A model generated the notes under the pieces. The model had not been told where the DNA came from and ran no database searches. It saw nothing but the letters and a program-made list of their open reading frames with translations. A stretch of DNA of 64,000 nt from Alisma plantago-aquatica (lineage: Eukaryota; Streptophyta; Magnoliopsida; Alismatales; Alismataceae), in assembly GCA_963693085.1 (NCBI GenBank), contig OY856412.1, forward strand, positions 349,220,457-349,284,456. Reading direction: 5' to 3'. The position numbers and the translations under genes were made by a program. Shown one piece after another: positions 1 through 12,786 of the stretch (position 1 is the stretch's first letter; each line of letters starts with the position of its first letter).

Positions 1-1239
1 GTTTTTGTTTCTCGTATTTTCTAGGTACAAGGAATAATTGACAACAAAGTGAAATGTATGCTCAAAGTACCTGAAGGCACAAATAATAAGCATGGAGGAT
101 ACATTAGATAGATCTATTCCACTTATCTTATTTCTTTCTAGATGTTAGTTTATTTCTTTTCCTAGTTGATGTTGAGGATGATTGAGATTCTATGTAATAA
201 AGTTAACTTTCTCTAGAACAATATTTTCTCTCCATATGTTATGACCTTATTCTATCTATATGAATGAATGTCTGTGTGACTTTATGAGATGATGTGGACT
301 TGATCTTGGCTCAATCTCTATTTTAGTTGACTACCTTAATCTCTTTTATTTTCCCTTTTGACATCTATAGATATGAGTGCACACATATCTATGAATGTCA
401 CTATGGAAAGTATATAGAAATTGGGGGATGTCACAAAACTTTGTATAATCATCAGAAACCATAATTACATGTTTTAGACCATAAGCACATGAAAAAAAAC
501 CAAAATTTCAAATCTAAAATAGCCAAACAAAATAGTATCTCCTTGGTTTATGTAATATACATATATCGTATAGTATGTGATAGCGGTGGTTATTGTATAT
601 ACATATTGCACAAGTTGTTGGATGACAACAATAGACGCTCAAAGCCCAAAACCATTAAGAAATGAATATGGCATGGATATTATACCACTATTGAATTTTT
701 GGAAAGATGGAACAACAAAATATCAAGGTTTTTCTGATAAAAAAAACCTAGGAAACTAATATATTATATCCATAAAACTTTGATATAATAAAAAGAAGTA
801 AGAGATACCAAATATACCTTAGTACATATTAGTTGTTCAACAACTAGATGTGCTATGTAATTGTCGTTGGTGCCCTTCCATCTCAAAATCCAAAGTGAGT
901 GTAATGCAACACTAGTGGTTGTACTTGTTGTAGAAGTATAGAGATAACTCATCCTCCTTGATAATGGAATCTGTCCTCCAAGCATCAACAAACTTGTCTT
1001 GGCATCTACATCATCCATGAAGATAAGGAAACACATGGGGTGCCGCCTTGGCTTCCAAAACGAAGTGGACTAGACTTGTCGTGTGTTAGAGTTGATCTCT
1101 CCTCTCCACCTCCTATCACATAGTGTTGCCCTTCGATAGAATTCTCTCAAAAAGGGATAAATTCATGGGAAATGTTTGTAGTGTATCTCATAGCTTTTCC
1201 TATAACCCAAATTATTTTCATCATGGAAATCCTCAATCA
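1..1239. other. No gene recognised; possible old LTR edge
   Basis: I see no coding region with recognisable motifs here. Open frames up to 90 codons exist (for example 764-1036 on the minus strand) but match nothing I know. At 421-434 a purine run (GGGGGA) is followed directly by TGTCAC. That is how many Gypsy-type LTRs begin after a polypurine tract, so the left end may be the edge of an old element. No matching second LTR is visible. Confidence 0.3.
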
Positions 1240-2495
1240 ACCTCAAAATAGGAAATACTCTAACAAAACTCCATTCATCTGGTTGGGAGTCTAGTCGATT
1301 GTGTCAACACATCTAGAATCTTCCAATTCTGAGTCAACGGGTCAATGAGATTTAGAATTAATCAACTTTTCTATTTTTTTATCTTCTAGTAAAAATACCC
1401 AATTGATACGATGACTTGTTCAATTAGATGAATGATTACTTCTATTTATGGTTAATCAGTCAATCATTTGACAATCAATCTATGTGCCAGTTTACCTATC
1501 ATTGAGTCAATTGACTGACTTGTACAACCAATCAATTAGATTCATATTCACCCTTTGTATGATTTAGAACCATTATAATTTTCAGTTCAATTACTAACTT
1601 ATTTTACGTCGAGTATCCTTTTGAGTGTCACCTCACAAATTATATATTACGTTGACAGTGAATTCAAGGACCTCACAAGCAATGAGTAGTATATAACAAC
1701 ACTTTTTTTCTACCAAAGTAATTTGAATAATTGGTGGAACAACTTTAACCTTTTATTAACATTCAGTCTATGCTTCTTGAACTAGAGAAGACTACTCGAG
1801 ATTATGTGAGCTCAATATCATGTATTAACTTACATATGCATGGCCATGCATATCTTAGTCTTACTTAACAAGTGACCAAAATATCACAACGATGGAGGGA
1901 AACATGTAATGTACATCACTCATAATAATACACAAGTGTCATAGTGTACCCTATCACCACATGTATGGATAACCTTATCTAGAGTCATGTTGGGTAGTGT
2001 TAAAGTACACAAAATAAGATTTGATCCTTGTCAAAACCAAGGATCACAATCACCACAGTCACATTAAGACATGACTTTGAATACCATGACTTGGCTTCCA
2101 TGTTCCATTCTCAAGGAGGGTCCATCCAGTACAACTTGTTCTTTAACATGTACCTATGTTTATGACTTGATATCCAATATTGTGAATAAAGAGACATAGT
2201 CATCACTATGCACAACTACATATCATATTCACTATTCATGTCCTATAATATCACACAGTAATATCTGACTAGGAAAAATAAAAAGAATATATACTCTAAT
2301 TATATGTAATTTCCTATTTAGTTCCTCAAACCAAATCATATGTCATCATGTCAAAACATTCTTATAACATTATTATATTCAATCAATATATAAATCTTAG
2401 GGCAAACATAAAAAGAATAATTTTCTTTTATTATTAATCAAATTATGGACAAATTATCCCATTACAACATCACACGATCAATCTTAGGTATACAA
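1240..2495 (-). repeat. Diverged LTR fragment related to the Copia-2 family
   Basis: This stretch resembles the minus-oriented LTR at 52531-54591. Shared blocks include the TTG(A/G)CAGTGAAT segment near 1660, the line around 1770-1990 and the terminal region near 2425-2495 (compare 54510-54591). At 1270-1560 it carries repeated GTCAATCA/TTGACTGA-type inverted motifs like those in the U3 of the other Copia-2 LTRs. No internal region or partner LTR is next to it, so it is a solo or truncated LTR. The left boundary is uncertain. Confidence 0.5.
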
Positions 2496-5400
2496 CTATT
2501 ATTTGGTGCAGTGGAGAGTTCAGCCAAAATTTAATATCCTCATCCATGTTTCATTCTCCTTCCAAAGTTCTTGACTTTATAAACCTTCTCACCTATAAGT
2601 AAAAATTTGATGATTGTTTCACCAATCCCAAAGTCAACCCCTTATCTCTATTGACATAATTTCATGCTAAACTTATACTCTTCATTTGTCTACCTCCTAC
2701 CACCTCCTCACATTCAATGATGCACTAGTTAGAATATTATGAATAGTACAAACATAAATACAATACATTTATATAGGTAGCATTGATGGAGTTTAAGATA
2801 CTATGACATCAAAATCAAAGACTTTATCTATGACACATATACATAAAAGATGCTAACTATGATGTGGAATTTATATTCTGTCGCATAGTCGTGAAATCAC
2901 TTGGTTGGACCCACCAAGTAGAAACCACCTATAGTGAGCCAACTTTCAAGTATTAGGACACCATAGACTCTCTAAGTATACCACCCAATTTTGGTCCCAC
3001 CCACAATGATATTGCTCATGGATGCAGAGCATCAATAGCCTCACTATTATGAGCATGTGTTCTAGGTTTTCACAAGAGATGTCAAGATGATGTGTCCAAC
3101 TGGGGTTCTTTCCAAGAGGTACCACCAAGGTCACCTCCTCACCATTGATCTGGTGTGCTTCTCGTCATTCCCAACTAGGCTGTGAGATTAGAGCCCATGA
3201 ATCAAGGATTGACTATATTAACATTCATTAAAAAAATTCCCTAAACGTACAAACAAAGTGGATTTAGACAAAGAGATTTTTTTAATATTACATATAAATA
3301 CATAACAACACGCTTATGAGACAAAGCTTTGATATCTTACATGAAATAAGTAAAGAGAATACTATAAGTATCAAACACTAGGAAACTTCATAACCATTAC
3401 ATAAATTGATGGTTGTTAACTAAGACGTATAAATTTTGACTGAATTACAACATGCACCACAACCTAGGGCTTAGATCTACCAAGATAAATTAGCTTATCT
3501 TTTCACCAAACAATTTATCTTTTAATAGGATCTTGGTATAAATATTATCACAAATAGTTTCCAATCAAATGCTCTAATTTTAGCTTATTGACCTTAATTA
3601 CAGTCAAGAGAACATGTAATAAGTGTAAATTGGGATTGAAGAGGATTAATTTTTGCAACTCTATGACTTGTCTTAGTTATAGATGGGTGACAAAAGCAAT
3701 TATTCATACAAGATGCATTTGTCCCTTATTTATCGCCTTGGTCAACTATCATGGGTAGGCTTTAAATTTCGTATCATCTTTTTTCTTATTGCAAATATAC
3801 TATTTGTTTCATCTTACCAACAACTTTTTTTGGTTTTGTTAATTTTCTAGAGGACCAACTCAGGAAAGTTGTATGTATAGCTTTTCTTCAAGAAATCATA
3901 TCTATGCCTAAGGATGAGAAATGATCATCTCTAAGATGGATGACTTTCCCAATTCGAACCAACAGAGTTTAGATAACATATCATATTTTATGCTTAAAAT
4001 CTTCATCCATTATACATGAGAGACCCTAATTCTAGAACATAATAAGGGGCTTGTTCAAAGCCAAAAAAATAACCAAGACTAACCTATGGCAAGCGATGCT
4101 AAGGAACCTAACACATATTGACTCATATGGTTAACCCATGTATAGAACTTTGTCTTGATGTAGATTGGTCATTTTGAGAAAGTATCATAATTTTTCTCAT
4201 TTTACCACAAAAAGAGGAGGTGAAAACTCCAAACACTTTTTTTTGTGATATATTTTTATCCTTCATCTAATCATTTTAAACAATTTCTATTTTTTTTCAA
4301 TGTGAGTGCAATTTCTTCCCTTCATCTCAAAAGATAATTGGAAATGGAACATCTCCCAAACCAGAGTTAGAAACCTCAAAAATTGTATGTTTTATTATAC
4401 TACCATAAGGTGGACCAAAGCATTTATGGGTGTGACAATATTTCATCTTATGTCTAGATCTGAGTCCTTTTGGATCAATATTCTCAAAGTAAGAGGATGA
4501 GGAGGAGAAAAGGGGGAAGATGAAAGCTACCCAATCCAATAGGAATAAAGCAACCCCCGTTCACTAAAACAAAGGATTATTACTGACCACCCAATATCCA
4601 ATTGCATATCAATTAGCAAAGCATCTCTTGGATCTATCTAGTAGCAAAAGTCAAGAACAAAGTTAAACCCCAACAACCATTCTACAACCACATATTCATG
4701 CACACAAACATTTTGCACCGGTTCAAGGTGAGGGAAGGTGGTAAACTTTTGGATTGAAGGCAAAGGGAGAGAAAAGGATATTTTAGCCATGTAAGTAATG
4801 AGTGGCACCAGGGAAGGTCAATTCTGGAAATGATGTGTGGTGTGTGCATACTGTGTGTGCATGGTTTGTCATTGATTCACTTGAAGAACCAAAGTTACAA
4901 TATGAGAGCATGGTTTGTAGCAATAATTTTGGTCAAAAACTAGATTCCCCAATCGAATTTTGATGTGCCACGTAAAAAAGTTCATTGAAGGTTTCCTCTA
5001 TGATTTCCTCCCATTTGTTAGTTACAAGACAAACTGTATATTCTCTCTCTCTATGTGTGTGTGTTTTTATGCAAGAGTGTATGAAGTATTTTTGAGATTA
5101 TTTTTTATTTTTTATTTTTAAGTAACAAATTAGTCATTTATTATAATATGGAATTAATATGAGATCACAGAAGGGTTTGGATGCAAAAAATTTGTTTAGT
5201 ATTCTAATTATAAACCAGTCCTTGTTGTATTCTAAAAGGATATATAAAAGGTTGTAGGAGAGGCTAGATGCAATTTTTATCTTTAATTTTTCAAATTATT
5301 GATTTGTCCTTGTATTACTGTATATGAAAATCATAGGAAGGCTATGTGGTGACTTTTTCCCTATCAGTGTATTTAGTATTTCTTAGACTACTTGGGTTTG

Positions 5401-5879
5401 TGTATTCATGTGGATACCATCACTTTTATGATTGAAAGGATTGAGAGTGTGACACAACCAAAGGTAGGAAAGGTGGAGGATATCATCACTCTACATGACA
5501 AATGAAAGGATTTACATAATTAAATTGTCAACTCCAGAAACCATTTGTTATTACTTATATCCCTTACTTCTTTTTAGTATACCATTTCTTCTTCCTTGAC
5601 ATAATGTCTGATATGAAATTAGTCAAAACAAGTTTAAAAATATTTTTTTCCTTTCTTTCTGAATTGTTCATTGTAATTTCCTATTAACTCTAATGTCATC
5701 TCACTTTTTCCTTTAACTAAATAAGGTATATAAAGGGATACAAAACCATGTTGGTTGAATAATAATTCTTGGAATTCTAATTTATGCTATATAGGAAAGA
5801 TTTAGGAGGTATAATATGATTTTTTTTATTTTCTAGTTTCATATTAGTGTTTAATATCCTAATATGTTTGCAAAAAATA
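2496..5879. other. Intergenic DNA, no gene seen
   Basis: AT-rich sequence with no frame longer than about 70 codons and no motif I recognise. A small CT/GT microsatellite lies near 5041-5070. It may contain very old transposon debris, but I cannot assign it. Confidence 0.3.
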
Positions 5880-6786
5880 ATAATTTTGACGAAATAGAAG
5901 TAAGAGGATAATAAATTGAATCTCTGACCCCTTTTGGATGAAAAACATCCTCTAAAATACTAATACATGGACTTAGGTGTCATAAAATTATTATGCATAA
6001 CTTTTTAGACCCTTTTAAGAAGTTCCACAATATTTGGTACTAAGAACCTAAAAGCATCAAACCTGAATGGTATACAAATATGTTGATTATTGATACACAC
6101 TTTCTCATGCTTGGCCACTTTGCCGGTGTCAGCTTTTAGGATAGTATGTTATGTAGTATAATCACCACATTTCAATCTTACCAATGAGGAGATTCAAGTT
6201 GGATCCGCACACACATGTTTCCCTAAAACCCAACTAAAAATTGTGACATCCACTAGACTAAGTGTCGATCAACCCTTTTATGGATTAGTCAAAATATCAA
6301 ATGTTCCACTTTTTGCAGCAACTCTTACATATCTAAGTACGCCATAGAGAACATATCTAACTAGATTATGTTTGTACTTGAAGCATGGGAGTTCCCTATA
6401 ATAAACTGCATGCCCCCAAAAGGTATCTAAGCACACCTTATCACGAATTGGACATACCTAATCAACTAGATATAGAGGAATCACAAGGTGATATTTGATA
6501 ATAGAAAGGTACTCTACTTATGATGTATGTATTCCATGCCCATTAATGGGAATATCTAATAGAAAATCTTGAGCATGCTCAAATTGCAGCCACCCAAAAT
6601 TTATTTATATCTAGCGGTCATGTAAAACTTAACATCAATGTCCTAATTTTTTTTTCTAAAAAGGGAACTCGCTAAACAGTGTTGGGCTTGGGGGGGGGAC
6701 ATTGTCCTTTTTAGCAGAACATATAAAATTGAAAATTGTAACTGTTGCATGTAGACAACCAAAATTATAGTTAAAAGTAGAGTTTG
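5880..6786 (-). pseudogene. RT-family pseudogene, C-terminal piece
   Basis: Read on the minus strand in shifting frames, this gives recognisable C-terminal blocks of a plant RT-containing protein family. Examples are YYRELPCFKYKHNLVR at 6355-6404 and KHEKVCINNQHICIPF at about 6065-6112, with a decayed Cys/His cluster just upstream (WGHAV near 6415). The family, as I recall it, has a CxxC...HxxxxC motif followed by a region that might be a nuclease, located after the RT domain. Frames are broken by many stops and shifts. The piece stops abruptly at 6786, where the giant LTR element begins, and the sequence continues at 26384. Family membership is from memory, not a search. Confidence 0.72.
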
Positions 6787-7492
6787 TAAAATATTCTAAT
6801 ATAAGCATATATGTGGAACTTCTCTTCTTCTAGGACCCTATTCAATCATGTCAACATATAGTTCATTTCCCCCCTAATATAATGTACACTAAGAATCCTT
6901 GGAGTCAATTAGTAATATTGCCTTATATATGATATTCTAAAGTCCATAATACATTCGATAACGAGAATTAAGGTACAAATACACAAAATTAAAAGGATGG
7001 GCTCTGAACTACCACTAAGATTTTTTAGTAGTTGTAGATGAAGAAAATCATATCAGTATCTAATAGAGTGTCGTAAATGACTAATTAAAATGAGTAGATA
7101 TGACAAATATATGTTTAATATACAAATAATGAAATCTAATATAAACATTTTAAAAATGTAAAATTGATTCCAAATTCGGATTCCTCACATCCTAATTGAC
7201 TGACATGCAAATTTTGGTCCCCATTAGACATCAAGTACACCCTTAACAACAATTTAGAAGATAGGTTATAACCTTAAATGTTATTCATGTAAATTATTCT
7301 AATGTCATGCATGTTCTTCCTAAGTTGTTGAGGATATACTTTGTCAGGTGGGATAGTGGTTAGGTGTTTTTATTTCTCATGATCCAACCTATGTCCCCAA
7401 TTCCATTTGACCTGATCTCGTGAAGAGTGGGTTGTCTCTTTCATTCACACTCCTGACTCCTAGAAATTGTCTGTGACACCACACATAGAATC
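6787..7492 (+). repeat. Giant element 5' LTR, first part
   Basis: Begins TGTAAAATATTCT, aligned with TGTTGGAATATTT at 21943 in the right LTR. Shared blocks run through the segment near 6890 (AGAATCCTTGGAGTCAATTA) and 7440-7470 (CATTCACACTCC, GACTCCTAGAAATTG). Ends at the GAATC target site of Copia-1. Confidence 0.75.
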
Positions 7493-8911
7493 TAAAAACT
7501 ACTAGAGGGGGGTGAATAGAGTTTTATAAAGATTTTAATAATAATTTGAACTCAAACAACCACAATGAAGATATTGGACAAGGAGACACAGGGTTTAGAG
7601 TGGTTCCAACTATAGCAAATACTATAGCCGTCAGTCCACTACCCGGTTGCTTACCCAACCGGGATTTGAAAAGAAATTTATTTTATTACCTCGCAAGGAC
7701 TTTACATAAAATACAATTTCTTTTCCCAAACCCTTCAAGCAGCCTTCACCTAGAAGTAATCGCCCAACCTTGAAGCAGCCTTCCCTTGAAGTAGATGCAC
7801 CAACTCCCGTTGCACCAGCCTTCTGAAGTAGCTTCCCTTGCGATAGCCTTCTTGAAGTAGCTTGAAGTCCCCTTCTCCACCTGAGAAGTCAATCCTCTCC
7901 AATTCGCAGCCTCCAACCCTAGGAGTAGCAAGGAGAGTACAAATAATAAAAAAGGAACAAGAAAGGAAAAGGAAATTACAACTTATCCTTTAAGCCCAAG
8001 GCTTGATATGCCTAGATCAAGCATATAGATCTCCTAGCCAAGTGTGTGAACTTGTGATTGCTGTGGGTAGGAGAATCTAGCCTATAGGACACGAGATTAA
8101 GCTAAGGAGAATGTAGACTAATAATCACAGTGCTCAAATTGCTTGCAATAGATTGCTCAAGTATGCTCAAGTGTATTCTCAAGTGTAACAAGTGAATTCT
8201 AGTGTCCTATGGCTTGTCCTATTTATAGGAATGGCCTAAGTATGCTTAAGGACATTCTAGACAACTTCTAGGGGTTTCTAAGTGCTTAACTAGCCGTTAG
8301 GTACAAAGTTGTTGCTTTAACAACGGCTAATTAATTTATTCTGCAGTTGCTGTCAGAGACCATCTCGGTCGACAAATGGTCGACCGAGACACCTACTCGG
8401 TCGAACTTTTGTCGACCGACAGGCTCTCTGGAACAAGTGATTTGCAACGTCTTTCTTCAACTGCCAACTAACTTGTCTGTTGTGTCTAACGGCTACTTTG
8501 GATCTTTCTCGGTCGAGAAGATTGTCGACCGAGAGTGTCTCGGTCGAGGAGTTTGTCGACCGAGAATGATCCTGTTTCAAGATTTCAATTTAGGCACTAA
8601 TTATATGTGTGAGTGTGCATAAATGATCCTATTTAAATGGGATGACATGTCTAACTATGGTATTTGGCTAGGGAAAATCTAACGCTTGATTTACATGCGA
8701 TTCTAAGTACTTGTACATTATATATTTGTACAAGTTTTTACAACAATGATTACATTGCATGAAAATATAAACATTTTAGCTTGTGGATTTTCCCTAGTTG
8801 CTTTGCCATCCATCTTAGTCCTGCACACTCAAGTAGCTCGTTAGATTAATAAGAATGAAATGTTTGTCATAATCAAAACAAAGGGATTTATAGATGTCCA
8901 TTTAGCCAACA
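7493..8911 (-). repeat. Copia-1 3' LTR
   Basis: Direct copy of 14543-15962. On the plus strand it runs from TAAAAACTACTAG (TG mutated to TA) to TTAGCCAACA at 8911. It includes the hairpin array at 8363-8565 and a TATA-like CTATAAATAG (minus strand) at about 8219-8229. Confidence 0.95.
8363..8565. repeat. Hairpin array in Copia-1 3' LTR (U3)
   Basis: Four inverted repeats of one design. An 11-bp perfect stem TCTCGGTCGAC/GTCGACCGAGA (8363-8373 and 8379-8389, loop AAATG). CGGTCGA/TCGACCG (8398-8404, 8412-8418). Ten-bp stems TCTCGGTCGA/TCGACCGAGA at 8507-8516/8525-8534 and 8538-8547/8556-8565. They are CpG-containing islands in AT-rich DNA. By position they lie upstream of the TATA box, in U3. 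Confidence 0.9.
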
Positions 8912-9307
8912 ATCTCCCCCTTTTTGAAGATGACAAACATTTCCAAAATATAAATAAAGGAAATATAAAACATATGAGTTTCATACCCTTAGATTACCTT
9001 GTGTAGCTTTTTCTCTTGTGTATAAAATGTGTGCTTATTATTCCCCATGAATTATGGAACATGAAATCCAGATCATTTGGGAATATAGCAACTTTCAATG
9101 TAAAGCCAAGAGTTTATTTATGAAACTCATTAATTGAGTTTTACATAATTTCTAAATTTTAGTTTTATATTTATCTCTCCCCCTTTGTCATTTCAAAAAG
9201 ATAACCGTTTAAGAATAAAAACTCCCCCTTAATTAGATATCCCATCAAATCTAATGAAAAGAAAAGATGTCCATTTAAAAGCCAAAAATGTAAACAAGAG
9301 TTTTTGT
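8912..9307 (-). other. Copia-1 polypurine tract and 3' untranslated stretch
   Basis: On the minus strand the bases just before the 3' LTR (8912-8930) read TTCAAAAAGGGGGAGAT, a classic polypurine tract that primes plus-strand DNA synthesis. A second CCCC-rich stretch (GGGGGAGAG on the minus strand) lies at 9175-9185. Between it and the pol stop at 9308 there is no further coding sequence. Confidence 0.85.
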
Positions 9308-12300
9308 TTAAGTAGCACAAATGTCAAAGAAAACATCCTCCAAAGGAGTGATAAGCAATTGCTTCCTAATGTTGTTAAAATGATCTAGTGGAAGCGGTTT
9401 TGTAAAAATATCAGCCAATTGATCTTCCGTATCAACATGATGAAGGGAAACGTGATTTTTTGAGATGTAATCCCTTAAAAAATGATGACGGATTTCAATA
9501 TGTTTAGCTCGGCTGTGTAAAATAGGATTGTGTGCTAAGTTAATGGCGCTCGTGTTGTCACAAAAAATAGGTGTAGATGTCAGATTAAAACCATAATCGC
9601 TTAACACCTGTTGCATATAAAGCACTTGAGCACAATAAGACCCGGCTGCCATATATTCAGCTTCAGTTGTAGATAGGGCAACCGTATTTTGTTTCTTGCT
9701 GAACCAAGATACTAAAGCTCTCCCTAATAAGAAACAGCCACCACTAGTACTCTTGCGATCAAGTCGACAACCAGCATAATCCGCATCAGTATAAGCTTTA
9801 AAATCTAAGGATTGTCCTTTTGGATACCATAAACCAAAGCAAGTAGTACCAGCTAGATAACGAAGAATTCGTTTGACTGCTAGAAAATGAGAATGCATAG
9901 GTTGTGATTGAAATCGAGCACAAAGACCAACAGAAAACATAATGTCTGGTCTAGAAGCCGTTAAGTAAAGCAAACTACCAATCATGGCTCTATATAAGGA
10001 ATCATCAATAGGTTCCCCATTTTCATCCTTATCAATTTTGACAGAAGTAGCCATAGGAGTAGTAGCATGTTTGCATTGATCCATCCCAAAACGTTTTAAG
10101 AGTTCTTTAGTATATTTTTCTTGGCTTATGAAAATTCCTGCAGGTGTTTGCTTAATTTGAAAACCAAGAAAGAAAGTTAGTTCACCCATGAGGCTCATTT
10201 CAAATTCTTTTTGCATAATATCACTAAATTGTGTGCACAATGAATCATTTGAAGCTCCAAAAATAATGTCATCAAAATATATTTGCACAACTAGGAAATC
10301 AGATGTATATGTTTTGAAAAATAAAGTAGAATCTGAATTTCCAATAGAAAAGCCATTATCAAAAAGATATGTTTTGAGCCTTTCATACCAATTCCTAGGT
10401 GCTTTTTTTAAACCATAAAGTGCTTTCTTAAGTTTATAAACATAGTCACCTTTTTCCGGTATTTCAAAGCCAGGTGGTTGGGAAACATAAACTTCTTCTT
10501 GAATAATGCCATTTAGAAATGCACTTTTGACATCCATTTGATAGAGCTTAATGTTTTTATGGGCAGCAATAGCTAGTAACATCCTAATAGCTTCAAGTCT
10601 AGCTACGGGTGCATATGTTTCATCAAAATCTATTCCTTCTTGTTGATTATATCCTTGTGCTACTAACCGAGCTTTATTCCTTATTACTTCTCCTGACTCA
10701 TTTAGCTTGTTCCTAAAAACCCATTTAGTTCCTATTATGGTTTTATCTTGTGGTTTAGGAACTAAATCCCATACATCATTTTTAGTGAATTGATTCAATT
10801 CTTCTTGCATGGCTATTATCCAATAATCATCCTTAAGAGCTTCGGATATCTTTTTAGGTTCAATGATAGAAACAAAAGCCATGTTTGCTACATCTTTGAA
10901 GGAAGACCGAGTTTTGACTTTATCATTTGGATCTCCAATAATTAGTTCTTGGGGATGATCCTTGATAAGCCTAGGTGTAGGTTGTGTTTCAACTTGGGGA
11001 TTGGATGTAGTAGCTTTTTCATTATCATTTGGTATGGTTAAATTTTCGAATTGATTAGTGAGATCAGTAATTTCTAGATTTTCAGATTTTGACTCCTCAT
11101 GAAAAGAAACATGAATGGATTCCTCAACTTTTCTAGAGATAGTGTTATATACTCTAAAAGCTTTGCTAGAAGTGGAATATCCCAAAAAGAATGCTTTGTG
11201 TGATTTAGAATCAAACTTGTCTCTATCATCTTTGGTATTTAAAATGTAGCATGTGGATCCAAAGGTATGAAAATAGTCAACTCTTGGTTTCTTAGAATGT
11301 ATGAGTTCATATGGAGTTTTCTTTAAATAAGAGTGAATAGTTACTCTGTTTAGCACATAGCATGCAGTGTTTACAGCTTCAGCCCAAAAGGTTTTGGGTG
11401 TGTTATGTTCAAGCATCATAGTTCTAGCCATTTCTTGTAGTGATCGATTTTTCCTTTCAACTATACCATTTTGCTGTGGGGTGCGTGGAGCAGAAAAATT
11501 ATGAGTGTATCCTTGAGATGTACAAAACTCTTCAAATGTATGATTTTCAAATTCCCCACCATGATCACTTCTAATGGTACATATTTTATTTTGTAAGAGA
11601 TTTTCAATCTTTGAACAAAATTGCATAAAAACATGAATAGTATCATCTTTAGTTGCAATAAAATGTACCCATGTATATCTACTATAATCATCAACAATCA
11701 CAAAGCAGTATCTCTTACCACCAATTGATTGCGTCCTCATTGGTCCAAATAGATCCATATGAATTAATTCTAATGATCTACTGGTGCTAAGTACATGTTT
11801 TGATTTGAAAGATGTTTTGGTTTGCTTTCCCATTGTGCATGGTTCACAGTTTTCACTTTGATCAAAAGATAAAGTAGGCAATCCGCGAACAAGATCATAT
11901 TTCACTAATTTTTTGATAACATGTGAACTAGCATGTCCTAGCTTTTTATGCCATATTTGTAAGGTATTGTCATTTGCAAGCAAGCATTTTCCTACTACTA
12001 TTTTCATAGAGTTAGGTTTAAGAATATAAAGATTACCAACTCTATTTCCTTCATAAACATCATTTGTAGTATTTTCTATTAGTAACTTGCAGCAGGTTTT
12101 GTTAAATAACACATCATAACCACTATCACATAATTGGCTAACACTTATTAAGTTATGGTGCAAACCATCAACAAGTAGAACATTCTTAATTTCAAGGTTT
12201 GTACCAACATTACCTATTCCAACGATTTTGCCCTTACCATTGTCTCCAAAAGTGACTGTTCCACTTTTCTTTTCTTCAAAAGTTTGGAATGCATCCTTGT

Positions 12301-12400
12301 TTCCGGTCATATGTTTGGAACATCCACTGTCAACCACCCATTCCTGCATTAAAATGTAGATTTTGGTACCCATGTGATGGTCCGATATGGTTAGAATCAT
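9308..12400 (-). CDS. Copia-1 Pol polyprotein (protease-integrase-RT-RNase H)
   Basis: A 1,030-residue uninterrupted Copia polyprotein. The protease motif is DSG (Asp24-Ser-Gly, in [13 protein letters not shown]). The integrase zinc-binding residues are His151, His155, Cys185 and Cys188, with catalytic Asp216, Asp279 and Glu315 (the latter in NGIVERKNR). Reverse transcriptase has QMDVKSAF (Asp623) and the active site YFDD at 708-711. RNase H has YTDADYAG (Asp871), TTEAEY (Glu913) and FCDN (Asp948). It ends ADIFTKPL...KQLLI as Copia Pol normally does. Every key residue is present, so it looks functional. The annotated Met1 is only the first in-frame ATG. Homology starts about residue 20, next to a splice-acceptor-like TTTTAATGCAG, so the true start may come from splicing to gag. 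Gag lies 386 bp upstream. Confidence 0.95.
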   Translation of the reverse strand: MILTISDHHMGTKIYILMQEWVVDSGCSKHMTGNKDAFQTFEEKKSGTVTFGDNGKGKIVGIGNVGTNLEIKNVLLVDGLHHNLISVSQLCDSGYDVLFNKTCCKLLIENTTNDVYEGNRVGNLYILKPNSMKIVVGKCLLANDNTLQIWHKKLGHASSHVIKKLVKYDLVRGLPTLSFDQSENCEPCTMGKQTKTSFKSKHVLSTSRSLELIHMDLFGPMRTQSIGGKRYCFVIVDDYSRYTWVHFIATKDDTIHVFMQFCSKIENLLQNKICTIRSDHGGEFENHTFEEFCTSQGYTHNFSAPRTPQQNGIVERKNRSLQEMARTMMLEHNTPKTFWAEAVNTACYVLNRVTIHSYLKKTPYELIHSKKPRVDYFHTFGSTCYILNTKDDRDKFDSKSHKAFFLGYSTSSKAFRVYNTISRKVEESIHVSFHEESKSENLEITDLTNQFENLTIPNDNEKATTSNPQVETQPTPRLIKDHPQELIIGDPNDKVKTRSSFKDVANMAFVSIIEPKKISEALKDDYWIIAMQEELNQFTKNDVWDLVPKPQDKTIIGTKWVFRNKLNESGEVIRNKARLVAQGYNQQEGIDFDETYAPVARLEAIRMLLAIAAHKNIKLYQMDVKSAFLNGIIQEEVYVSQPPGFEIPEKGDYVYKLKKALYGLKKAPRNWYERLKTYLFDNGFSIGNSDSTLFFKTYTSDFLVVQIYFDDIIFGASNDSLCTQFSDIMQKEFEMSLMGELTFFLGFQIKQTPAGIFISQEKYTKELLKRFGMDQCKHATTPMATSVKIDKDENGEPIDDSLYRAMIGSLLYLTASRPDIMFSVGLCARFQSQPMHSHFLAVKRILRYLAGTTCFGLWYPKGQSLDFKAYTDADYAGCRLDRKSTSGGCFLLGRALVSWFSKKQNTVALSTTEAEYMAAGSYCAQVLYMQQVLSDYGFNLTSTPIFCDNTSAINLAHNPILHSRAKHIEIRHHFLRDYISKNHVSLHHVDTEDQLADIFTKPLPLDHFNNIRKQLLITPLEDVFFDICAT

Positions 12401-12786
12401 TTAAATACAGATTTGTATAAAAGTTCTAAAACAGAAGTCCAGTCGGTCGACAATTATTCGACCGACATATGTCTCGGTCGACAATTTGTCGATCGAGAAG
12501 GTTACTGTGTTACAATCAAAGATACGCAGAACTTTGCTCGGTTGACCAGTTTTCGACCGAAATAGGTGCTGTAAATTTTGATTTGTTAAAGTCATCCAGT
12601 CAGTCGACAATACTTCGACCGATCTAAAGCTCGGTCGACAATACTTCGACCGACAAGGTTTCTGTTTCAGTACAACAATGCAGAAAAATAATGACAATAT
12701 GCATGACACCTTTTGTTTAGTTGAGATAAGACAATGTAAATAGAAAAATAAAGCATTTGGTCATATCTCAACTACATTCCACTCTA
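12401..12786 (-). other. Hairpin-rich gag-pol spacer of Copia-1 (possible intron)
   Basis: Most plant Copia elements fuse gag and pol in one frame. Here a 386-bp noncoding spacer separates them. It contains five inverted repeats of the LTR hairpin design (12442-12652). On the minus strand, a GT after codon Leu560 of gag (TTA|GTTTGG, donor at 12813-12812) and an AG before Glu20 of pol (AATGCAG|GAATGG, acceptor 12345-12344) would remove 470 bp in phase 0 and join the frames. That is a reading of the sequence, not evidence of splicing. A 102-codon frame across the spacer (12401-12709) has no recognisable features. Confidence 0.6.
12442..12652. repeat. Five-hairpin array in the Copia-1 gag-pol spacer
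   Basis: GTCGGTCGA/TCGACCGAC (12442-12450, 12458-12466). CTCGGTCGAC/GTCGATCGAG (12473-12482, 12488-12497). CGGTTGA/TCGACCG (12539-12545, 12553-12559). A weaker AGTCGA pair at about 12602-12620. CGGTCGA/TCGACCG (12632-12638, 12645-12651). Loops are 5-7 nt and often CAAT-rich. These are the same core motif as in the LTR arrays of this element, but the flanking sequence is not shared. Confidence 0.9.

Noticed and set aside
8363..8565. Repeated short palindromes resemble a CRISPR-like array
   Set aside because: Spacing is irregular, spacers are not unique inserts of constant length, and the array lies inside a plant Copia LTR.
8347..8622. 91-codon plus-strand frame in the Copia-1 LTR, repeated at 15398-15673
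   Set aside because: It exists in both LTRs simply because they are duplicates, and it runs antisense across the hairpin array.
12401..12709. 102-codon minus-strand frame between gag and pol, considered as an extra or env-like ORF
   Set aside because: It is built largely from the hairpin repeats, has no membrane or domain features beyond a short hydrophobic start, and is better explained as spacer.
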